From Oscillospiraceae bacterium (GTDB taxonomy: Bacteria > Bacillota > Clostridia > Oscillospirales > Acutalibacteraceae): a stretch of 39,900 nt of DNA. The notes below the pieces were generated by a model. It was not told where the DNA came from, made no database searches, and saw only the letters and a list, made by a program, of their open reading frames with translations. A program made the position numbers and the translations under genes. Of this stretch, positions 7,317 through 15,984 are shown one piece after another (position 1 is the first letter of the stretch; each line of letters begins with the position of its first letter). The stretch covers positions 1 to 39,900 of the forward strand of contig SVON01000017.1 of NCBI GenBank assembly GCA_015066365.1. Reading direction: 5' to 3'.

Positions 7317-7973
7317 TTACATAACCTCCTTGGATTTTTCAGGAATATCTTTCATTCGCAACATCAGGAATCCCCACAATAGCGAGATTCCGGCGCCCAA
7401 CAGACGCCACACCGACACCCGAAACCGGACGTCGAACCGTACCCCTCCCTGCTCCAGCAGAAAGTTGGGTTCCACCCGCACCTGGCGGTGGCGCACCCGC
7501 ACCTTACACTCGATCAGCGACAGCGCCGGATAGACCACGCTGCACACCTGCCCATACCGCTGGGCGGTGGTGGCCGCATCCTCTCCGGCAATCAGCAGCT
7601 CCAGCCTCAGGTTCTTCACCGTAATGGCCCGCAACACCTTTCCGGCGGTGCGTCCGGCCAGACCGGCCACCTCCACCAAGAAACGCAAGGTGGAGGCAAC
7701 GCCGTCCTCTTTGAACAAAGCAACGATCTCCTGCCATTTAGAGGACATTTTTGACTGTTTCTGCTGTTTTTTTACGGTCTTTTTGACCGCTTTCGCTTTT
7801 TTCTTCCGCTTTTTGGGCGGTTTCTCCGGGGCGGGATATAAGGTGATGGGGATGCCCAACACCCGTATCCGGGCAGAAAAGGCGCCATCGTAGGCAACCC
7901 GTCCGAATACCGGGATCAGCAACACCGCCAGCACCAACGCTAACAGGGCGAGCAGGCTATACACAGCCCACAC
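7317..7973 (-). CDS. DUF2953 membrane protein (YtfI-like)
   Basis: A 218-residue protein. It has an N-terminal membrane helix (residues 2-24), a strongly basic Lys-rich linker (about 50-78), and a C-terminal region with a conserved beta pattern (VRVRHRQVRVEPNF) and a second hydrophobic stretch near 190-205. It matches DUF2953, whose genes regularly precede gerW. It is probably a sporulation membrane protein; the molecular role is unknown. The start is GTG 7973 with AGGAGGAA ahead, directly after the scpB stop. Confidence 0.88.
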   Translation of the reverse strand: MWAVYSLLALLALVLAVLLIPVFGRVAYDGAFSARIRVLGIPITLYPAPEKPPKKRKKKAKAVKKTVKKQQKQSKMSSKWQEIVALFKEDGVASTLRFLVEVAGLAGRTAGKVLRAITVKNLRLELLIAGEDAATTAQRYGQVCSVVYPALSLIECKVRVRHRQVRVEPNFLLEQGGVRFDVRFRVSVWRLLGAGISLLWGFLMLRMKDIPEKSKEVM

Positions 7974-7976
7974 AGC

Positions 7977-8612
7977 TTATTCCTCCTGTTCGTTAATGGG
8001 ATTGAGCTCCATCTCGGTCTCATCGGGGCCAAACTCCGGCTCGATGCCCTGCTGTTCCATCAGCACCTCGTCCAGGGTGGTCTCCCGCATAGTATGATCC
8101 TCTTTCTGAGGCAGAGGCGGCAACTGGTCCAGAGAGGACACGCCAAAGCACCGCAGAAAATTGGCAGACGTGCCATAGAGCAGCGGTCTGCCCGGCAGGT
8201 CCATACGCCCCTTTTCCTCAATCAGACCCTTCTGCTGAAGGCCCTGAATGACCGCACTGCAATCCACGCCACGCACCTGCTCCACAAAGGGGCGGGTCAC
8301 CGGCTGGTTGTAGGCGATGATAGCCAGCACCTCCATCGCTGCCTGAGACAGCGGGGTGTTGCGCCGGATGTCCATCGCCTTACGGACGTAACCGGCATAC
8401 GCCTTACTGCTGCACAGCTGATAGCTGTCATCCAGCTTGAGGGCGGTCATACCGCCGCCCCGGGTGTTGACGTCCTGGGCCCAATCCTCCGCGATCTTGC
8501 GGGTGGTCTCCTCGTCCAACTCCAGCGCCAAAGCCAACCGGGAGATCGGCACCGGCTCACCGCTGGCAAATACAATGGCCTCAATGGCGGCCTGATACTG
8601 TTTAATTTCCAT
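7977..8612 (-). CDS. scpB: Segregation and condensation protein B
   Basis: A 211-residue kleisin-associated subunit of the Smc-ScpAB condensin. It has two winged-helix domains: the first holds IEAIVFASGEPV and the second QAAMEVLAIIAYNQPVTRPFVEQVRGVD, the family signature. An acidic tail follows. It dimerises and binds ScpA to support chromosome segregation. It overlaps the scpA stop by 11 bases, indicating translational coupling. Confidence 0.95.
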   Translation of the reverse strand: MEIKQYQAAIEAIVFASGEPVPISRLALALELDEETTRKIAEDWAQDVNTRGGGMTALKLDDSYQLCSSKAYAGYVRKAMDIRRNTPLSQAAMEVLAIIAYNQPVTRPFVEQVRGVDCSAVIQGLQQKGLIEEKGRMDLPGRPLLYGTSANFLRCFGVSSLDQLPPLPQKEDHTMRETTLDEVLMEQQGIEPEFGPDETEMELNPINEQEE

Positions 8613-9387
8613 CGTTTACTACCTCCGCATCCCGGTCCGGGCTGTCGTCAAACTCCTCCGGGACGGTGTTATCCCATTCCTCCGGGGGGCGCATCTGCAC
8701 CTGTTGCTCTTGGCCCTCACCGTCCACGCTGATACGCTTGGACTTGATGAGTTCCAGCAGAGCCAGGAAGGTGGCTACCAGATCGGATTTGCTCTCCGCC
8801 TTGCTGAATAGGGACTGATAGGACACCTTGCCCCGGCTGTACAGCTTCCGCAGGACGTAGGTGATCTTGGTGGACACCGGCACGATCTTGCGGGCCACAA
8901 TACCGTGGAACGCCTGGGCCGGGGGCGGCAAACGCCGCTTGCCTCGACCGGCGGCGGAGAGAAACGCGTCCAAAACCTCCTCCGGCTTGTGTACCCGGCG
9001 ATAGGTCATATCCGGCTCCACCTCTTCCGCCTCGCGGATAAAGAGGTCGCCGCCCACGTAATCCACCGCCAAGCGGCGGGCCATCTGCTGGCAGAGCTGA
9101 TATTCGATCAGCTGACCGGTCAACTCCCGCTTGAGCTCCTCGGTCTCCTCTTCGTACCGGGGCAGCAGCATCACGGATTTGATATGCACCAAACGGGCTG
9201 CCATCTCCAAAAATTCGCTGGCTACGTCCATATTGTAGTCCTTCATCTCCTGGATGGCGGCCAGATACTGCTCCAGCACCTGAGCGATGGGAATATCGTA
9301 GATATTCAGTTTATTCTTCTGCACCAGAAAGAGAAGCAGGTCGAGAGGCCCCTCAAAATCCGGCAGTTTATAGGATATGGTTTCCAT
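8602..9387 (-). CDS. scpA: Segregation and condensation protein A
   Basis: A 261-residue kleisin that bridges Smc heads. The N-terminal signature YKLPDFEGPLDLLLFLVQKNKLNIYDIPIAQVLEQYL is intact. The middle is charged and helical, and the C-terminal winged helix (SYQSLFSKAESKSDLVATFLALLELIKSKRISV) is present. It is coupled to scpB. CAGGAG lies ahead of ATG 9387, and the gene follows the site-2 protease gene by 27 bases. Confidence 0.95.
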   Translation of the reverse strand: METISYKLPDFEGPLDLLLFLVQKNKLNIYDIPIAQVLEQYLAAIQEMKDYNMDVASEFLEMAARLVHIKSVMLLPRYEEETEELKRELTGQLIEYQLCQQMARRLAVDYVGGDLFIREAEEVEPDMTYRRVHKPEEVLDAFLSAAGRGKRRLPPPAQAFHGIVARKIVPVSTKITYVLRKLYSRGKVSYQSLFSKAESKSDLVATFLALLELIKSKRISVDGEGQEQQVQMRPPEEWDNTVPEEFDDSPDRDAEVVNDGN

Positions 9388-9414
9388 CTAAACGCTCCTG
9401 TATGCGTGAATTCT

Positions 9415-10146
9415 TTACACCAAATGCGCCAACTGAGGATACAACAGTTTGATCCACACTTTATTAAAATCAAGCAGGTCCGGCTCGCCCACGAGGAAGC
9501 CAATGGCACCGCCTACCGTATCCCGCATAAAATCCAAGGGAACGTCCAGCGCACCGGTAAACAGCAACACAAACAGGCCGATGGTAATGTACTGACTGTA
9601 TTGCTCCAGCGTATAGGCCCACCGACCGGGCAACAGAGAACTCCACAGCCGGCTACCATCCAAAGGGGGAACCGGCAAAAGGTTGAATACCATCAAAGAA
9701 ATGTTTACCGACACCATCACGCCCACCAATAAGATCCACAGGGAAAACAGCATCTCCACATCGTGGACAAACAAACAGCAAATCCGGAAGATACCGGCGG
9801 ACAGCAACGCCATCAAAAAGTTAGAAATCGGGCCAGCCATCGCCACCAGGATCATATCCCGTTTGCGGTTGCGGAGATTATAGGTGTTCACCGGCACCGG
9901 TTTGGCGTAACCGATGCCCACCGTCAAAATCATAAGGGTGCCCATCAGGTCCAGATGACGGAAGGGATTGAGCGATAAACGGCCCTGGTACTTGGCGGTT
10001 CTATCCCCGCACCAATAGGCCACCAGGCCGTGAGCAAATTCATGCACCGGCAGACACACCAACAGCACCGCACCATAGGCCAAGAACAAAAACAGCAGGT
10101 CTATGGTGGTAAACGTATTACGATTACTCAAAAACGTCATTAGCAT
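9415..10146 (-). CDS. Site-2 protease family (M50) membrane metalloprotease
   Basis: A 243-residue polytopic protein. The zinc motif HEFAH (near residue 36) and the partner motif LLPVPPLDGSR place it in peptidase family M50. About six hydrophobic helices are present and there is no PDZ domain. This short form is frequent just upstream of scpA in Firmicutes. It would cut substrates inside the membrane; its targets are unknown. GGAGG lies 6 bases before the ATG. Confidence 0.9.
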   Translation of the reverse strand: MLMTFLSNRNTFTTIDLLFLFLAYGAVLLVCLPVHEFAHGLVAYWCGDRTAKYQGRLSLNPFRHLDLMGTLMILTVGIGYAKPVPVNTYNLRNRKRDMILVAMAGPISNFLMALLSAGIFRICCLFVHDVEMLFSLWILLVGVMVSVNISLMVFNLLPVPPLDGSRLWSSLLPGRWAYTLEQYSQYITIGLFVLLFTGALDVPLDFMRDTVGGAIGFLVGEPDLLDFNKVWIKLLYPQLAHLV

Positions 10147-10284
10147 AATGGACCTCCAGCGCGCACAAATTACACCAGTATAATCAATAGTTAAGTTATT
10201 TTACCAAATATAAAAGAAAAAAACAAGAGTTTTAGGCAATTATCCGCAAAGAATAAAAAAATTTGTGTTTTGGTAAAAAAACAC

Positions 10285-10313
10285 TTGATTTTTTCGTCAT
10301 TATCTGCTAAACT
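10285..10313 (+). promoter_or_regulatory. Promoter of rpmB
   Basis: TTGATT (10285-10290), 17 bases, TAAACT (10308-10313) with an extended TG just ahead. The resulting leader is about 85 bases. Confidence 0.75.
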
Positions 10314-10330
10314 AGTTCCGTTGCTTTGCA

Positions 10331-10379
10331 GGGGTACTATGCCCCGGCATAAACTATGCTTGATTCGGCCTGACAGCCG
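10331..10379 (+). promoter_or_regulatory. Structured 5' leader of rpmB
   Basis: Short hairpins in the leader share bases: GGGG/CCCC (10331-10334/10342-10345), TATGC/GCATA (10338-10342/10347-10351) and GCATA/TATGC (10347-10351/10355-10359). A further CGGC/GCCG pair is at 10366-10369/10376-10379. The first three exclude one another. It could be a ribosomal-protein leader; none that I know for L28 matches. Confidence 0.4.
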
Positions 10380-10403
10380 ACGTACAAAAGGAGGTGCAGA
10401 ACA

Positions 10404-10592
10404 ATGGCAAAGTGTGATTACTGCGGCAAGAGTGTTACCTTCGGTATCCGTGTGTCTCACTCTCACAGACGGTCCAACCGTTCCTGGAAGCCCAACATTC
10501 GCCGTGTCAAGGCGATCGTTGACGGTTCCCCCAAGCGTGTGTACGCCTGCACCCGCTGCCTGCGTTCCGGAAAGGTCACCCGCGCGGTGTAA
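10404..10592 (+). CDS. rpmB: 50S ribosomal protein L28
   Basis: A 62-residue ribosomal protein of the large subunit. It has an N-terminal MAKCDYCGKSVTFG, the basic SHSHRRSNRSWKPNIRRVKA segment and a C-terminal CTRCLRSGKV. Two CxxC pairs mark the zinc-binding (C+) form. AAAGGAGG lies before ATG 10404. It is a single-gene unit with its own promoter and terminator. Confidence 0.97.
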   Translation: MAKCDYCGKSVTFGIRVSHSHRRSNRSWKPNIRRVKAIVDGSPKRVYACTRCLRSGKVTRAV

Positions 10593-10611
10593 TTCCAAAC
10601 ACGTAAACAAA

Positions 10612-10646
10612 ACAAGCCTTCGGTTTCATACCGAAGGCTTTTTTGT
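10612..10646 (+). terminator. Terminator of rpmB
   Basis: AAGCCTTCGG pairs with CCGAAGGCTT, followed by T6. Confidence 0.92.
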
Positions 10647-10699
10647 TTGTATGTTTCTCCCCCATCCCGTCCATACTCGCATTGAAAGGATGGGATGCT

Positions 10700-11467
10700 A
10701 TGTACAACAAGGTGGAAATCTGCGGGGTCAACACCGCCACACTAAAGGTGCTGACCGAGGCGGAGAAAACCGCGCTGCTCCGAAAAATGCAGGAGGGCGA
10801 CCAACGCGCCCGGGAAGAACTGATCCAGGGCAACCTGCGCCTGGTGCTCAGCGTGGTGCAACGGTTTGCAGGGCGGGGCGAAAACCCCGACGACCTCTTT
10901 CAGGTAGGCTGTATCGGACTGATGAAATCCATCGACAACTTTGATCTATCCCAAAACGTGCGCTTTTCCACCTATGCGGTACCCATGATCATCGGTGAGA
11001 TCCGCCGGTATCTGCGGGACAACAACGCCATCCGCATCAGCCGCTCCACCCGGGACGTAGCCTATCGGGCCATGCAGGCGAAAGAACAGCTGATGGCAGA
11101 ACAAAATCGGGAACCCACCATCGAGGAAATCGCCAGACGCTTGGATCTTCCCCGGGAAGAGGTTGTGCTGGCCTTAGAGGCCATCGTAGACCCGGTGAGT
11201 CTGTACGAGCCCATCTACAACGACGGCGGTGACACCATCTTTGTCCTGGACCAACTAGGCGACAAAAACGACGACAAAAATTGGCTGGACGAGATCGCTC
11301 TGCGGGACGCCATCGCCGCCCTATCCAGCCGGGAAAAGAAGATACTCAATCTGCGCTTTTTCAAAGGAATGACCCAAGTGGAGGTATCCGCCGAGATCGG
11401 AATCTCTCAGGCTCAGGTGAGCCGACTGGAAAAAGGGGCACTGGATAAAATCAAGCGAGAGCTGTGA
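10700..11467 (+). CDS. sigG: Sporulation sigma factor SigG
   Basis: A 255-residue late forespore sigma factor. Residues 1-12 (MYNKVEICGVNT) are the SigG-specific start. Region 2 (GNLRLVLSVVQRFAGRGENPDDLFQVGCIGLMKSIDNFDLSQNVRFSTYAVPMIIGEIRRYLRDNN) is nearly identical to the family. Region 3 contains VSLYEPIYNDGGDTIFVLDQ, and region 4 ends with the HTH VEVSAEIGISQAQVSRLEKGAL. The start is ATG 10700 with AAAGGATGG ahead. The usual partners spoIIGA and sigE are not adjacent here; spoIIID is convergent downstream. Confidence 0.96.
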   Translation: MYNKVEICGVNTATLKVLTEAEKTALLRKMQEGDQRAREELIQGNLRLVLSVVQRFAGRGENPDDLFQVGCIGLMKSIDNFDLSQNVRFSTYAVPMIIGEIRRYLRDNNAIRISRSTRDVAYRAMQAKEQLMAEQNREPTIEEIARRLDLPREEVVLALEAIVDPVSLYEPIYNDGGDTIFVLDQLGDKNDDKNWLDEIALRDAIAALSSREKKILNLRFFKGMTQVEVSAEIGISQAQVSRLEKGALDKIKREL

Positions 11468-11506
11468 AACCCCTTGATATGACTGGGTTCTTAGACTGTA
11501 AAGGGA

Positions 11507-11532
11507 AAGGCCTGCACACCTGTGCAGGCCTT
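11507..11532. terminator. Palindromic terminator between sigG and spoIIID
   Basis: A 26-base near-perfect palindrome, AAGGCCTGCACA paired with TGTGCAGGCCTT. T-tracts on both sides are poor, but the position between convergent genes favours termination in both directions. Confidence 0.65.
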
Positions 11533-11535
11533 GCG

Positions 11536-11784
11536 TTATTCCCCTTTGTATTTCCGCTTGGTGGCCTGACCGCCCCGGATATGGCGTTGGGCCTTATTGA
11601 CCTCTAAGACGTGCCGCACCTGACCGTATAGTTGGGGGTTCAGCGTTCGCAACCGCTCTGCCACGTCTTTATGTACCGTAGATTTACTGATGTGAAAGCG
11701 CTTTGCGGCGGCGCGGACAGTAGCCCCGGTATCCAGGATATACTCCCCCAGTGCCACCGCTCGTTCCAATACCATTTCCCTCAT
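11536..11784 (-). CDS. spoIIID: Sporulation regulator SpoIIID
   Basis: An 82-residue DNA-binding protein that tunes mother-cell (sigma-E, sigma-K) genes. The HTH is TVRAAAKRFHISKSTVHKDVAERL and the C-terminal basic part is HIRGGQATKRKYKGE, both typical. ATG 11784 has AGGAG 8 bases ahead. An upstream in-frame ATG would place the promoter inside the gene. The protein is slightly shorter than the Bacillus form because the C-terminal tail is trimmed. Confidence 0.95.
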   Translation of the reverse strand: MREMVLERAVALGEYILDTGATVRAAAKRFHISKSTVHKDVAERLRTLNPQLYGQVRHVLEVNKAQRHIRGGQATKRKYKGE

Positions 11785-11809
11785 ACTATCAACTCCTAAC
11801 CTCTGCCTA

Positions 11810-11838
11810 ATAGTATGAGAGCGTAACGAAAAATATGA
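11810..11838 (-). promoter_or_regulatory. Sigma-E-type promoter of spoIIID
   Basis: Minus strand: TCATATT (11838-11832) matches the sigma-E -35 consensus KMATATT. After 14 bases, CATACTAT (11817-11810) matches CATACANT at all but one position. The start codon is about 26 bases further on. Sigma-E control of spoIIID is known in Bacillus. Confidence 0.75.
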
Positions 11839-11846
11839 ACAAAACA

Positions 11847-11879
11847 AAAAAACTCCCGGCCATAAGCCGGGAGTTTTTT
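11847..11879 (-). terminator. Terminator of pckA
   Basis: ACTCCCGGC pairs with GCCGGGAGT around a 5-base loop, with A- and T-tracts on each side. Confidence 0.9.
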
Positions 11880-11888
11880 GTTGAGCGA

Positions 11889-13487
11889 TTACAGCTTGGG
11901 ACCAGCCTCAACCAGAGCCTTGCCCTCGTCGTTACCGGTGTACTTATTGAAGTTCTTGATAAAGCGGGCCGCCAGATCCTGTGCCTTCTCCTCCCAGATG
12001 GAAGCGTCGGCGTAGGTATCGCGGGGATCCAGGATGGCAGGATCCACGCCGGGCAGAGAGGTGGGAACCTCGAAATCGAAATAGGGGATCTTCTTGGTCT
12101 CAGCCTTCAGGATGGAGCCATCCAGAATAGCGTCGATGATGCCGCGGGTATCCTTGATGGAGATACGCTTGCCGGTGCCGTTCCAGCCGGTGTTCACCAG
12201 ATAGGCCTTGGCGCCGGATTTCTCCATCTTCTTGACCAGCTCCTCGCCATACTTGGTGGGGTGCAGCTCCAGGAAAGCAGCGCCAAAGCAGGCAGAGAAG
12301 GTGGGGGTGGGCTCGGTGATGCCGCGCTCGGTGCCGGCCAGCTTAGAGGTAAAACCGGACAGGAAGTAATACTGGGTCTGCTCGGGAGTCAGGATGGACA
12401 CGGGAGGCAGAACACCAAAGGCGTCGGCAGACAGGAAGATCACGTTCTGAGCGTCGGGGCCCTTAGAAACGGGGCGCACGATCTTCTCAATGTGGTCGAT
12501 GGGATAGGATACGCGGGTGTTCTCGGTGACAGAGCCGTCGGCGAAATCGCACTTGCCGGCCTCATCCACGGTCACGTTCTCCAGCAGTGCGTTGCGCTTG
12601 ATGGCGTTGTAGATGTCGGGCTCGGAATCGGGATCCAGGTTGATGACCTTAGCATAGCAGCCGCCCTCAAAGTTGAAGACGCCCTCGTCGTCCCAGCCGT
12701 GCTCGTCATCGCCGATCAGCAGACGCTTGGGATCGGTGGACAGGGTGGTCTTACCGGTGCCGGACAGGCCGAAGAACAGGGCGGTGTTCTCGCCGTTCAT
12801 ATCGGTGTTGGCGGAGCAGTGCATAGAGGCCATACCGTTCAGGGGCAGGTAGTAGTTCATCATCGAGAACATACCCTTCTTCATCTCGCCACCGTACCAG
12901 GTATTCAGGATCACCTGCTCCTTGGAGGTCAGGTTGAAGATGGCGGCGGTCTCGGAGTTCAGACCCAGCTCCTTATAGTTCTCCACCTTCGCCTTGGCGG
13001 CATTGTAGGACACGAAATCCGGCTCAAAGTTCTCCAGCTCCTCAGCGGTGGGAGCGATGAACATATTCTTCACGAAGTGAGCCTGCCAAGCCACCTCCAT
13101 AATGAAGCGGATGGCCATACGGCTGTCCTTGTTGGTGCCGCAAAACACGTCCATCACGTACAGCTTCTTGTTGGAGAGCTGCTCCACAGCCAGGCGCTTG
13201 CACTCGTTCCAAGCCTCGACGGAGGCGGGCTTATTATCGTTGGCGTACTCGTCAGAGGTCCACCACACGGTGTCCTTGGAGGTATCGTCCATCACGATGA
13301 ACTTATCCTTGGGAGAACGGCCGGTATAGATGCCGGTCATCACGTTCACAGCACCCAACTCGGTGAGCTGGCCCTTCTCGAAGCCCTCCAGAGAGGGATC
13401 CATCTCGGCCTCGAACAGCTCCTCGTAAGAGGGGTTGTAGACGATCTCTTTGACACCGGTGATGCCATATTTCTTCAGATCAATCAT
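11889..13487 (-). CDS. pckA: Phosphoenolpyruvate carboxykinase (ATP)
   Basis: A 532-residue cytosolic enzyme catalysing oxaloacetate + ATP = PEP + CO2 + ADP. The P-loop [11 protein letters not shown] is at 240-250, followed by the metal-binding GDDEHGW (D260-D261). TGRSPKDKF (about 55-63) binds the substrate. ATG 13487 (AAAAGGAG ahead) was chosen; the longer frame runs through the end of the exchanger gene. It lies 31 bases after the AspT-like gene and is probably co-transcribed with it. In anaerobes PEPCK often runs toward oxaloacetate, making ATP and feeding fumarate or aspartate formation. Confidence 0.96.
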   Translation of the reverse strand: MIDLKKYGITGVKEIVYNPSYEELFEAEMDPSLEGFEKGQLTELGAVNVMTGIYTGRSPKDKFIVMDDTSKDTVWWTSDEYANDNKPASVEAWNECKRLAVEQLSNKKLYVMDVFCGTNKDSRMAIRFIMEVAWQAHFVKNMFIAPTAEELENFEPDFVSYNAAKAKVENYKELGLNSETAAIFNLTSKEQVILNTWYGGEMKKGMFSMMNYYLPLNGMASMHCSANTDMNGENTALFFGLSGTGKTTLSTDPKRLLIGDDEHGWDDEGVFNFEGGCYAKVINLDPDSEPDIYNAIKRNALLENVTVDEAGKCDFADGSVTENTRVSYPIDHIEKIVRPVSKGPDAQNVIFLSADAFGVLPPVSILTPEQTQYYFLSGFTSKLAGTERGITEPTPTFSACFGAAFLELHPTKYGEELVKKMEKSGAKAYLVNTGWNGTGKRISIKDTRGIIDAILDGSILKAETKKIPYFDFEVPTSLPGVDPAILDPRDTYADASIWEEKAQDLAARFIKNFNKYTGNDEGKALVEAGPKL

Positions 13488-13518
13488 ATACGTATACTCC
13501 TTTTCAAAATAATTTTTA

Positions 13519-14814
13519 TCAGAATAAAATAATGATAAACTGGGAAACAAGAACCACCGCAATCAAGGCGATGGGATAGGTGGCCGCATAAGCGGCGGCC
13601 ACGTCTTCGGTGCCGGCCACACCAATCAGAGTGCCCAAGGCCGGGGTGCTGGTCATACCGCCGGTGATGGAGCCAAGATTGTTCAGCAGGCTGAGTTTCA
13701 GCACGTACTTGGCAAACAAGAAGCCAACCACCATCGGGAAGACGGTCATCACGATACCGTAAACAAAATACATCGGGTCAAAATTGGCTACGAACTTAGC
13801 CCCACCGGGAATGCCGGCACCCACCAGGAACAGCACAAGACCCAACTCACGGAATAATTTAAGGGTACTCTGGGCGGGCATCACATTCACACGGCCAATA
13901 CGGCCAAAATGACCCAGCACCAGGCTCATCAATAAGCAACCACCGGTGGTGGTCAAGGAGAAGCAGGTGCCATCCAGTCCCGCCGAGGTCAGCGGAATCT
14001 TGATCTGACCAATCAGCGCACCCAGGATAGCCGCCAAAGAGAACCCGGCGATACCCATAGGATCAAACTGGAACAATGTATGCAGACCCTTCTTATCCTC
14101 GGTCTCCGACTTAGAAACCAACTTAGCCCGTTCCTCATCCATATTGGCCTTGGTCAGTTTCGGCATCATCTGCACAAACAACACCACGCCCACAACGCCG
14201 AAGATATAGGCGATGCCATAGCCTACGGATACCAGACTTTCATACCTTGCCGCTGCCTCTGCTCCTACGGTTCCCACCATCGCCTGATAGGCTCCCTTTG
14301 CCGCAGAAAAAGAAGGCGTCGAAGTCAGCGAACCAGACAACAAACCAACGATCATGGCTACAAAGCCGTCCTGGTCGTTGCCGATAGAACCGCCATAGCC
14401 GAGCAGCTCGCCGGCATAAATGCATCCTACGGCGGCCAAACCACCGGCCAGGATGATTACCAAACCCAGGGATACATAGGATTTGAAATTTTTCTTGAAA
14501 TTGCCGAAAAATTTGGGGCCGGCGATATATCCCACGGAAGTGACAAACAAAATCAAACCTAAATTTTCAATCAGTTTCAGACCATCCGCATAATTGTAGG
14601 CCTTGGTAGAATGATTGAACAACAGGTCCGAACCGCTTGTGTGAAAGAACAGAGCACCGGCCAACAAGGCAATCAAAAAAACGCCTGCATCGCCCAAAGA
14701 AACTCCCTTGATCGTAATGCGTCCCAGGGCGTATCCGGCCAGCAGCACAAAAAACACCACAAACAGCAACGTAGATACGTCGTTTAAGGAGATGACTCCG
14801 CCAAATAAACTCAT
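13519..14814 (-). CDS. AspT/YidE-family exchanger
   Basis: A 431-residue polytopic protein with two similar halves, as in the aspartate:alanine exchanger family. The halves share [21 protein letters not shown] (first) and [20 protein letters not shown] (second), the internal-repeat signature. About 11 membrane helices are seen. The TrkA-C domains present in larger YidE proteins are absent, and a charged cytoplasmic loop lies near the centre. The start is ATG 14814, 7 bases after GGAGG. Its operon with PEPCK suggests exchange of aspartate, succinate or another C4 acid; the substrate is inferred. Confidence 0.87.
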   Translation of the reverse strand: MSLFGGVISLNDVSTLLFVVFFVLLAGYALGRITIKGVSLGDAGVFLIALLAGALFFHTSGSDLLFNHSTKAYNYADGLKLIENLGLILFVTSVGYIAGPKFFGNFKKNFKSYVSLGLVIILAGGLAAVGCIYAGELLGYGGSIGNDQDGFVAMIVGLLSGSLTSTPSFSAAKGAYQAMVGTVGAEAAARYESLVSVGYGIAYIFGVVGVVLFVQMMPKLTKANMDEERAKLVSKSETEDKKGLHTLFQFDPMGIAGFSLAAILGALIGQIKIPLTSAGLDGTCFSLTTTGGCLLMSLVLGHFGRIGRVNVMPAQSTLKLFRELGLVLFLVGAGIPGGAKFVANFDPMYFVYGIVMTVFPMVVGFLFAKYVLKLSLLNNLGSITGGMTSTPALGTLIGVAGTEDVAAAYAATYPIALIAVVLVSQFIIILF

Positions 14815-14907
14815 TTTCACGCCTCCTTCACGGTGTTTTCGGCTGATTTCAGCCGGTATCCTCCTGCGTAAAACAGGGGCATATCACAAAGTTACCCATT
14901 TTAACGG

Positions 14908-14936
14908 ATTATATCATCTCACAAGAATAAAATCAA
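14908..14936 (-). promoter_or_regulatory. Promoter of the exchanger-pckA operon
   Basis: Minus strand: TTGATT (14936-14931), 17 bases, TATAAT (14913-14908). The leader is about 90 bases and holds a small GGCTGA/TCAGCC hairpin near 14842-14855. Confidence 0.85.
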
Positions 14937-15050
14937 TAGGTTTCCCCAATGTTTTACAATTTTTGCCGTTTCTCACCGAAACGCCTCTGCCGGCACAACA
15001 AATATGTACAAACCGACAAAAAAAGGCAAGCCCTTCCCCACACGGATGCA
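14937..15050. other. Noncoding spacer between divergent promoters
   Basis: This stretch, within the 358-base gap between the exchanger and mgtC genes, holds AT-rich sequence with no credible reading frame, RNA gene or repeat. The rest of the gap is the two leaders and promoters described separately. Confidence 0.6.
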
Positions 15051-15079
15051 TTGACAAAAGTCTCTGTTAGTGCTATACT
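15051..15079 (+). promoter_or_regulatory. Promoter of the mgtC-like gene
   Basis: A consensus -35 TTGACA (15051-15056), 17 bases, TATACT (15074-15079). The start codon is 94 bases downstream, leaving a leader with a terminator hairpin. Confidence 0.88.
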
Positions 15080-15117
15080 AAAGGAAAGCACAGCGGAATA
15101 CATTATCGCAAGGCAGG

Positions 15118-15150
15118 GACACCTACCATCCGGCGGGTGTCTTTTTGCTT
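15118..15150 (+). terminator. Terminator-like hairpin in the mgtC leader
   Basis: GACACC (15118-15123) pairs with GGTGTC (15136-15141), followed by T5 and a second T5. It lies between the promoter and the ribosome binding site, so full transcription of mgtC would require read-through. Confidence 0.6.
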
Positions 15151-15172
15151 TTTGCTGAGAAAGGAGTTTTTT

Positions 15173-15859
15173 ATGGAGTTTTGGGACAACGTGATCGAAA
15201 CCGTTACCGGGTTTAACAACGTGTCGGTAGCCCTGCGGTTGGTACTGGCTTTAATTATGGGTGGCCTCATCGGTATGGAGCGGGGTCTACACGGCCGGGC
15301 CGCCGGTATGCGCACCCACGTTCTGGTATGTCTAGGGGCCTGTATGACCGCCTTGGTGGGGCTGTTTATCCAACATATCAACCCCGGCGAAAACGTCACC
15401 CGCATCGCCGCCCAGGTCATTTCCGGTATCGGTTTTCTGGGAGCCGGCACCATTATGATCCGCAACCAGTCGGTGATCACCGGTCTGACCACCGCCGCCG
15501 GCGTATGGTGCACCGCCACCATCGGCATCGCATTGGGGTACGGCTTCTATCTGGGGGCAACGGTGGCCACCATTATCGCTCTCATCACCGCCACCCTGTT
15601 GACCCGTTTGGAGACCGGCAAAAAGCATCTGCTACGGTGTTATTTGGAATTGGGGGATGCCGGCAAGGTGACCGCCACCATCGAGGCAATCCAGACTCAC
15701 TACCCTACCCTGAAGCATCCGGAGATCACCGCCCCCAAGAGCGGTATTGCCAACGCGGTGGGACTGACCCTATCCCTGATACTGGATAAGGGCGAGCAAG
15801 AGGTCTGTCTAAAGACGCTGGACAGCATTGACAACGTCCTATTTGCCGTAGAGGAATAA
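15173..15859 (+). CDS. MgtC/SapB-family membrane protein
   Basis: A 228-residue protein with about five helices in residues 15-140. It has the family motifs GGLIGMERGLHGRAAGMRTHVLVCLGACM and AAQVISGIGFLGAGTIM, and a C-terminal soluble region of about 80 residues. MgtC proteins are tied to low-magnesium growth and ATP synthase control in pathogens; in gut Firmicutes the role is unclear. ATG 15173 has GAAAGGAG ahead. It is a single-gene unit with a terminator at both ends. Confidence 0.92.
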   Translation: MEFWDNVIETVTGFNNVSVALRLVLALIMGGLIGMERGLHGRAAGMRTHVLVCLGACMTALVGLFIQHINPGENVTRIAAQVISGIGFLGAGTIMIRNQSVITGLTTAAGVWCTATIGIALGYGFYLGATVATIIALITATLLTRLETGKKHLLRCYLELGDAGKVTATIEAIQTHYPTLKHPEITAPKSGIANAVGLTLSLILDKGEQEVCLKTLDSIDNVLFAVEE

Positions 15860-15863
15860 GTTG

Positions 15864-15892
15864 AAAAGGACACCCCCGGTGTCCTTTTTCTT
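15864..15892 (+). terminator. Terminator of the mgtC-like gene
   Basis: AAAAGGACACC pairs with GGTGTCCTTTT around CCC, with a T-rich tail. Confidence 0.92.
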
Positions 15893-15915
15893 TTGCCCGT
15901 TTGTAAAATTTGCCA

Positions 15916-15944
15916 TTGACACCACACCCATTCTGTGGTACACT
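15916..15944 (+). promoter_or_regulatory. Promoter of dinB
   Basis: TTGACA (15916-15921), 17 bases, TACACT (15939-15944). Confidence 0.85.
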
Positions 15945-15951
15945 ACCGTAC

Positions 15952-15965
15952 AGAACAAATGTTCT
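15952..15965 (+). promoter_or_regulatory. LexA (SOS) box of dinB
   Basis: AGAACAAATGTTCT fits the Gram-positive LexA site GAAC-N4-GTTC, including the purine/pyrimidine preferences in the middle. It lies at the transcription start, where bound LexA would block initiation. Confidence 0.85.
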
Positions 15966-15984
15966 TATTTTGGAGGTGAGTCGG

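Noticed and set aside
11835-13532. Long plus-strand frame of 565 codons over pckA
   Set aside because: It is antisense to a full PEP carboxykinase, has low-complexity Gly/His/Val-rich translation and no ribosome binding site or domain.
15080-15172. M-box magnesium riboswitch before mgtC
   Set aside because: The leader is too short and lacks the conserved multi-helix core; only a terminator hairpin is visible.
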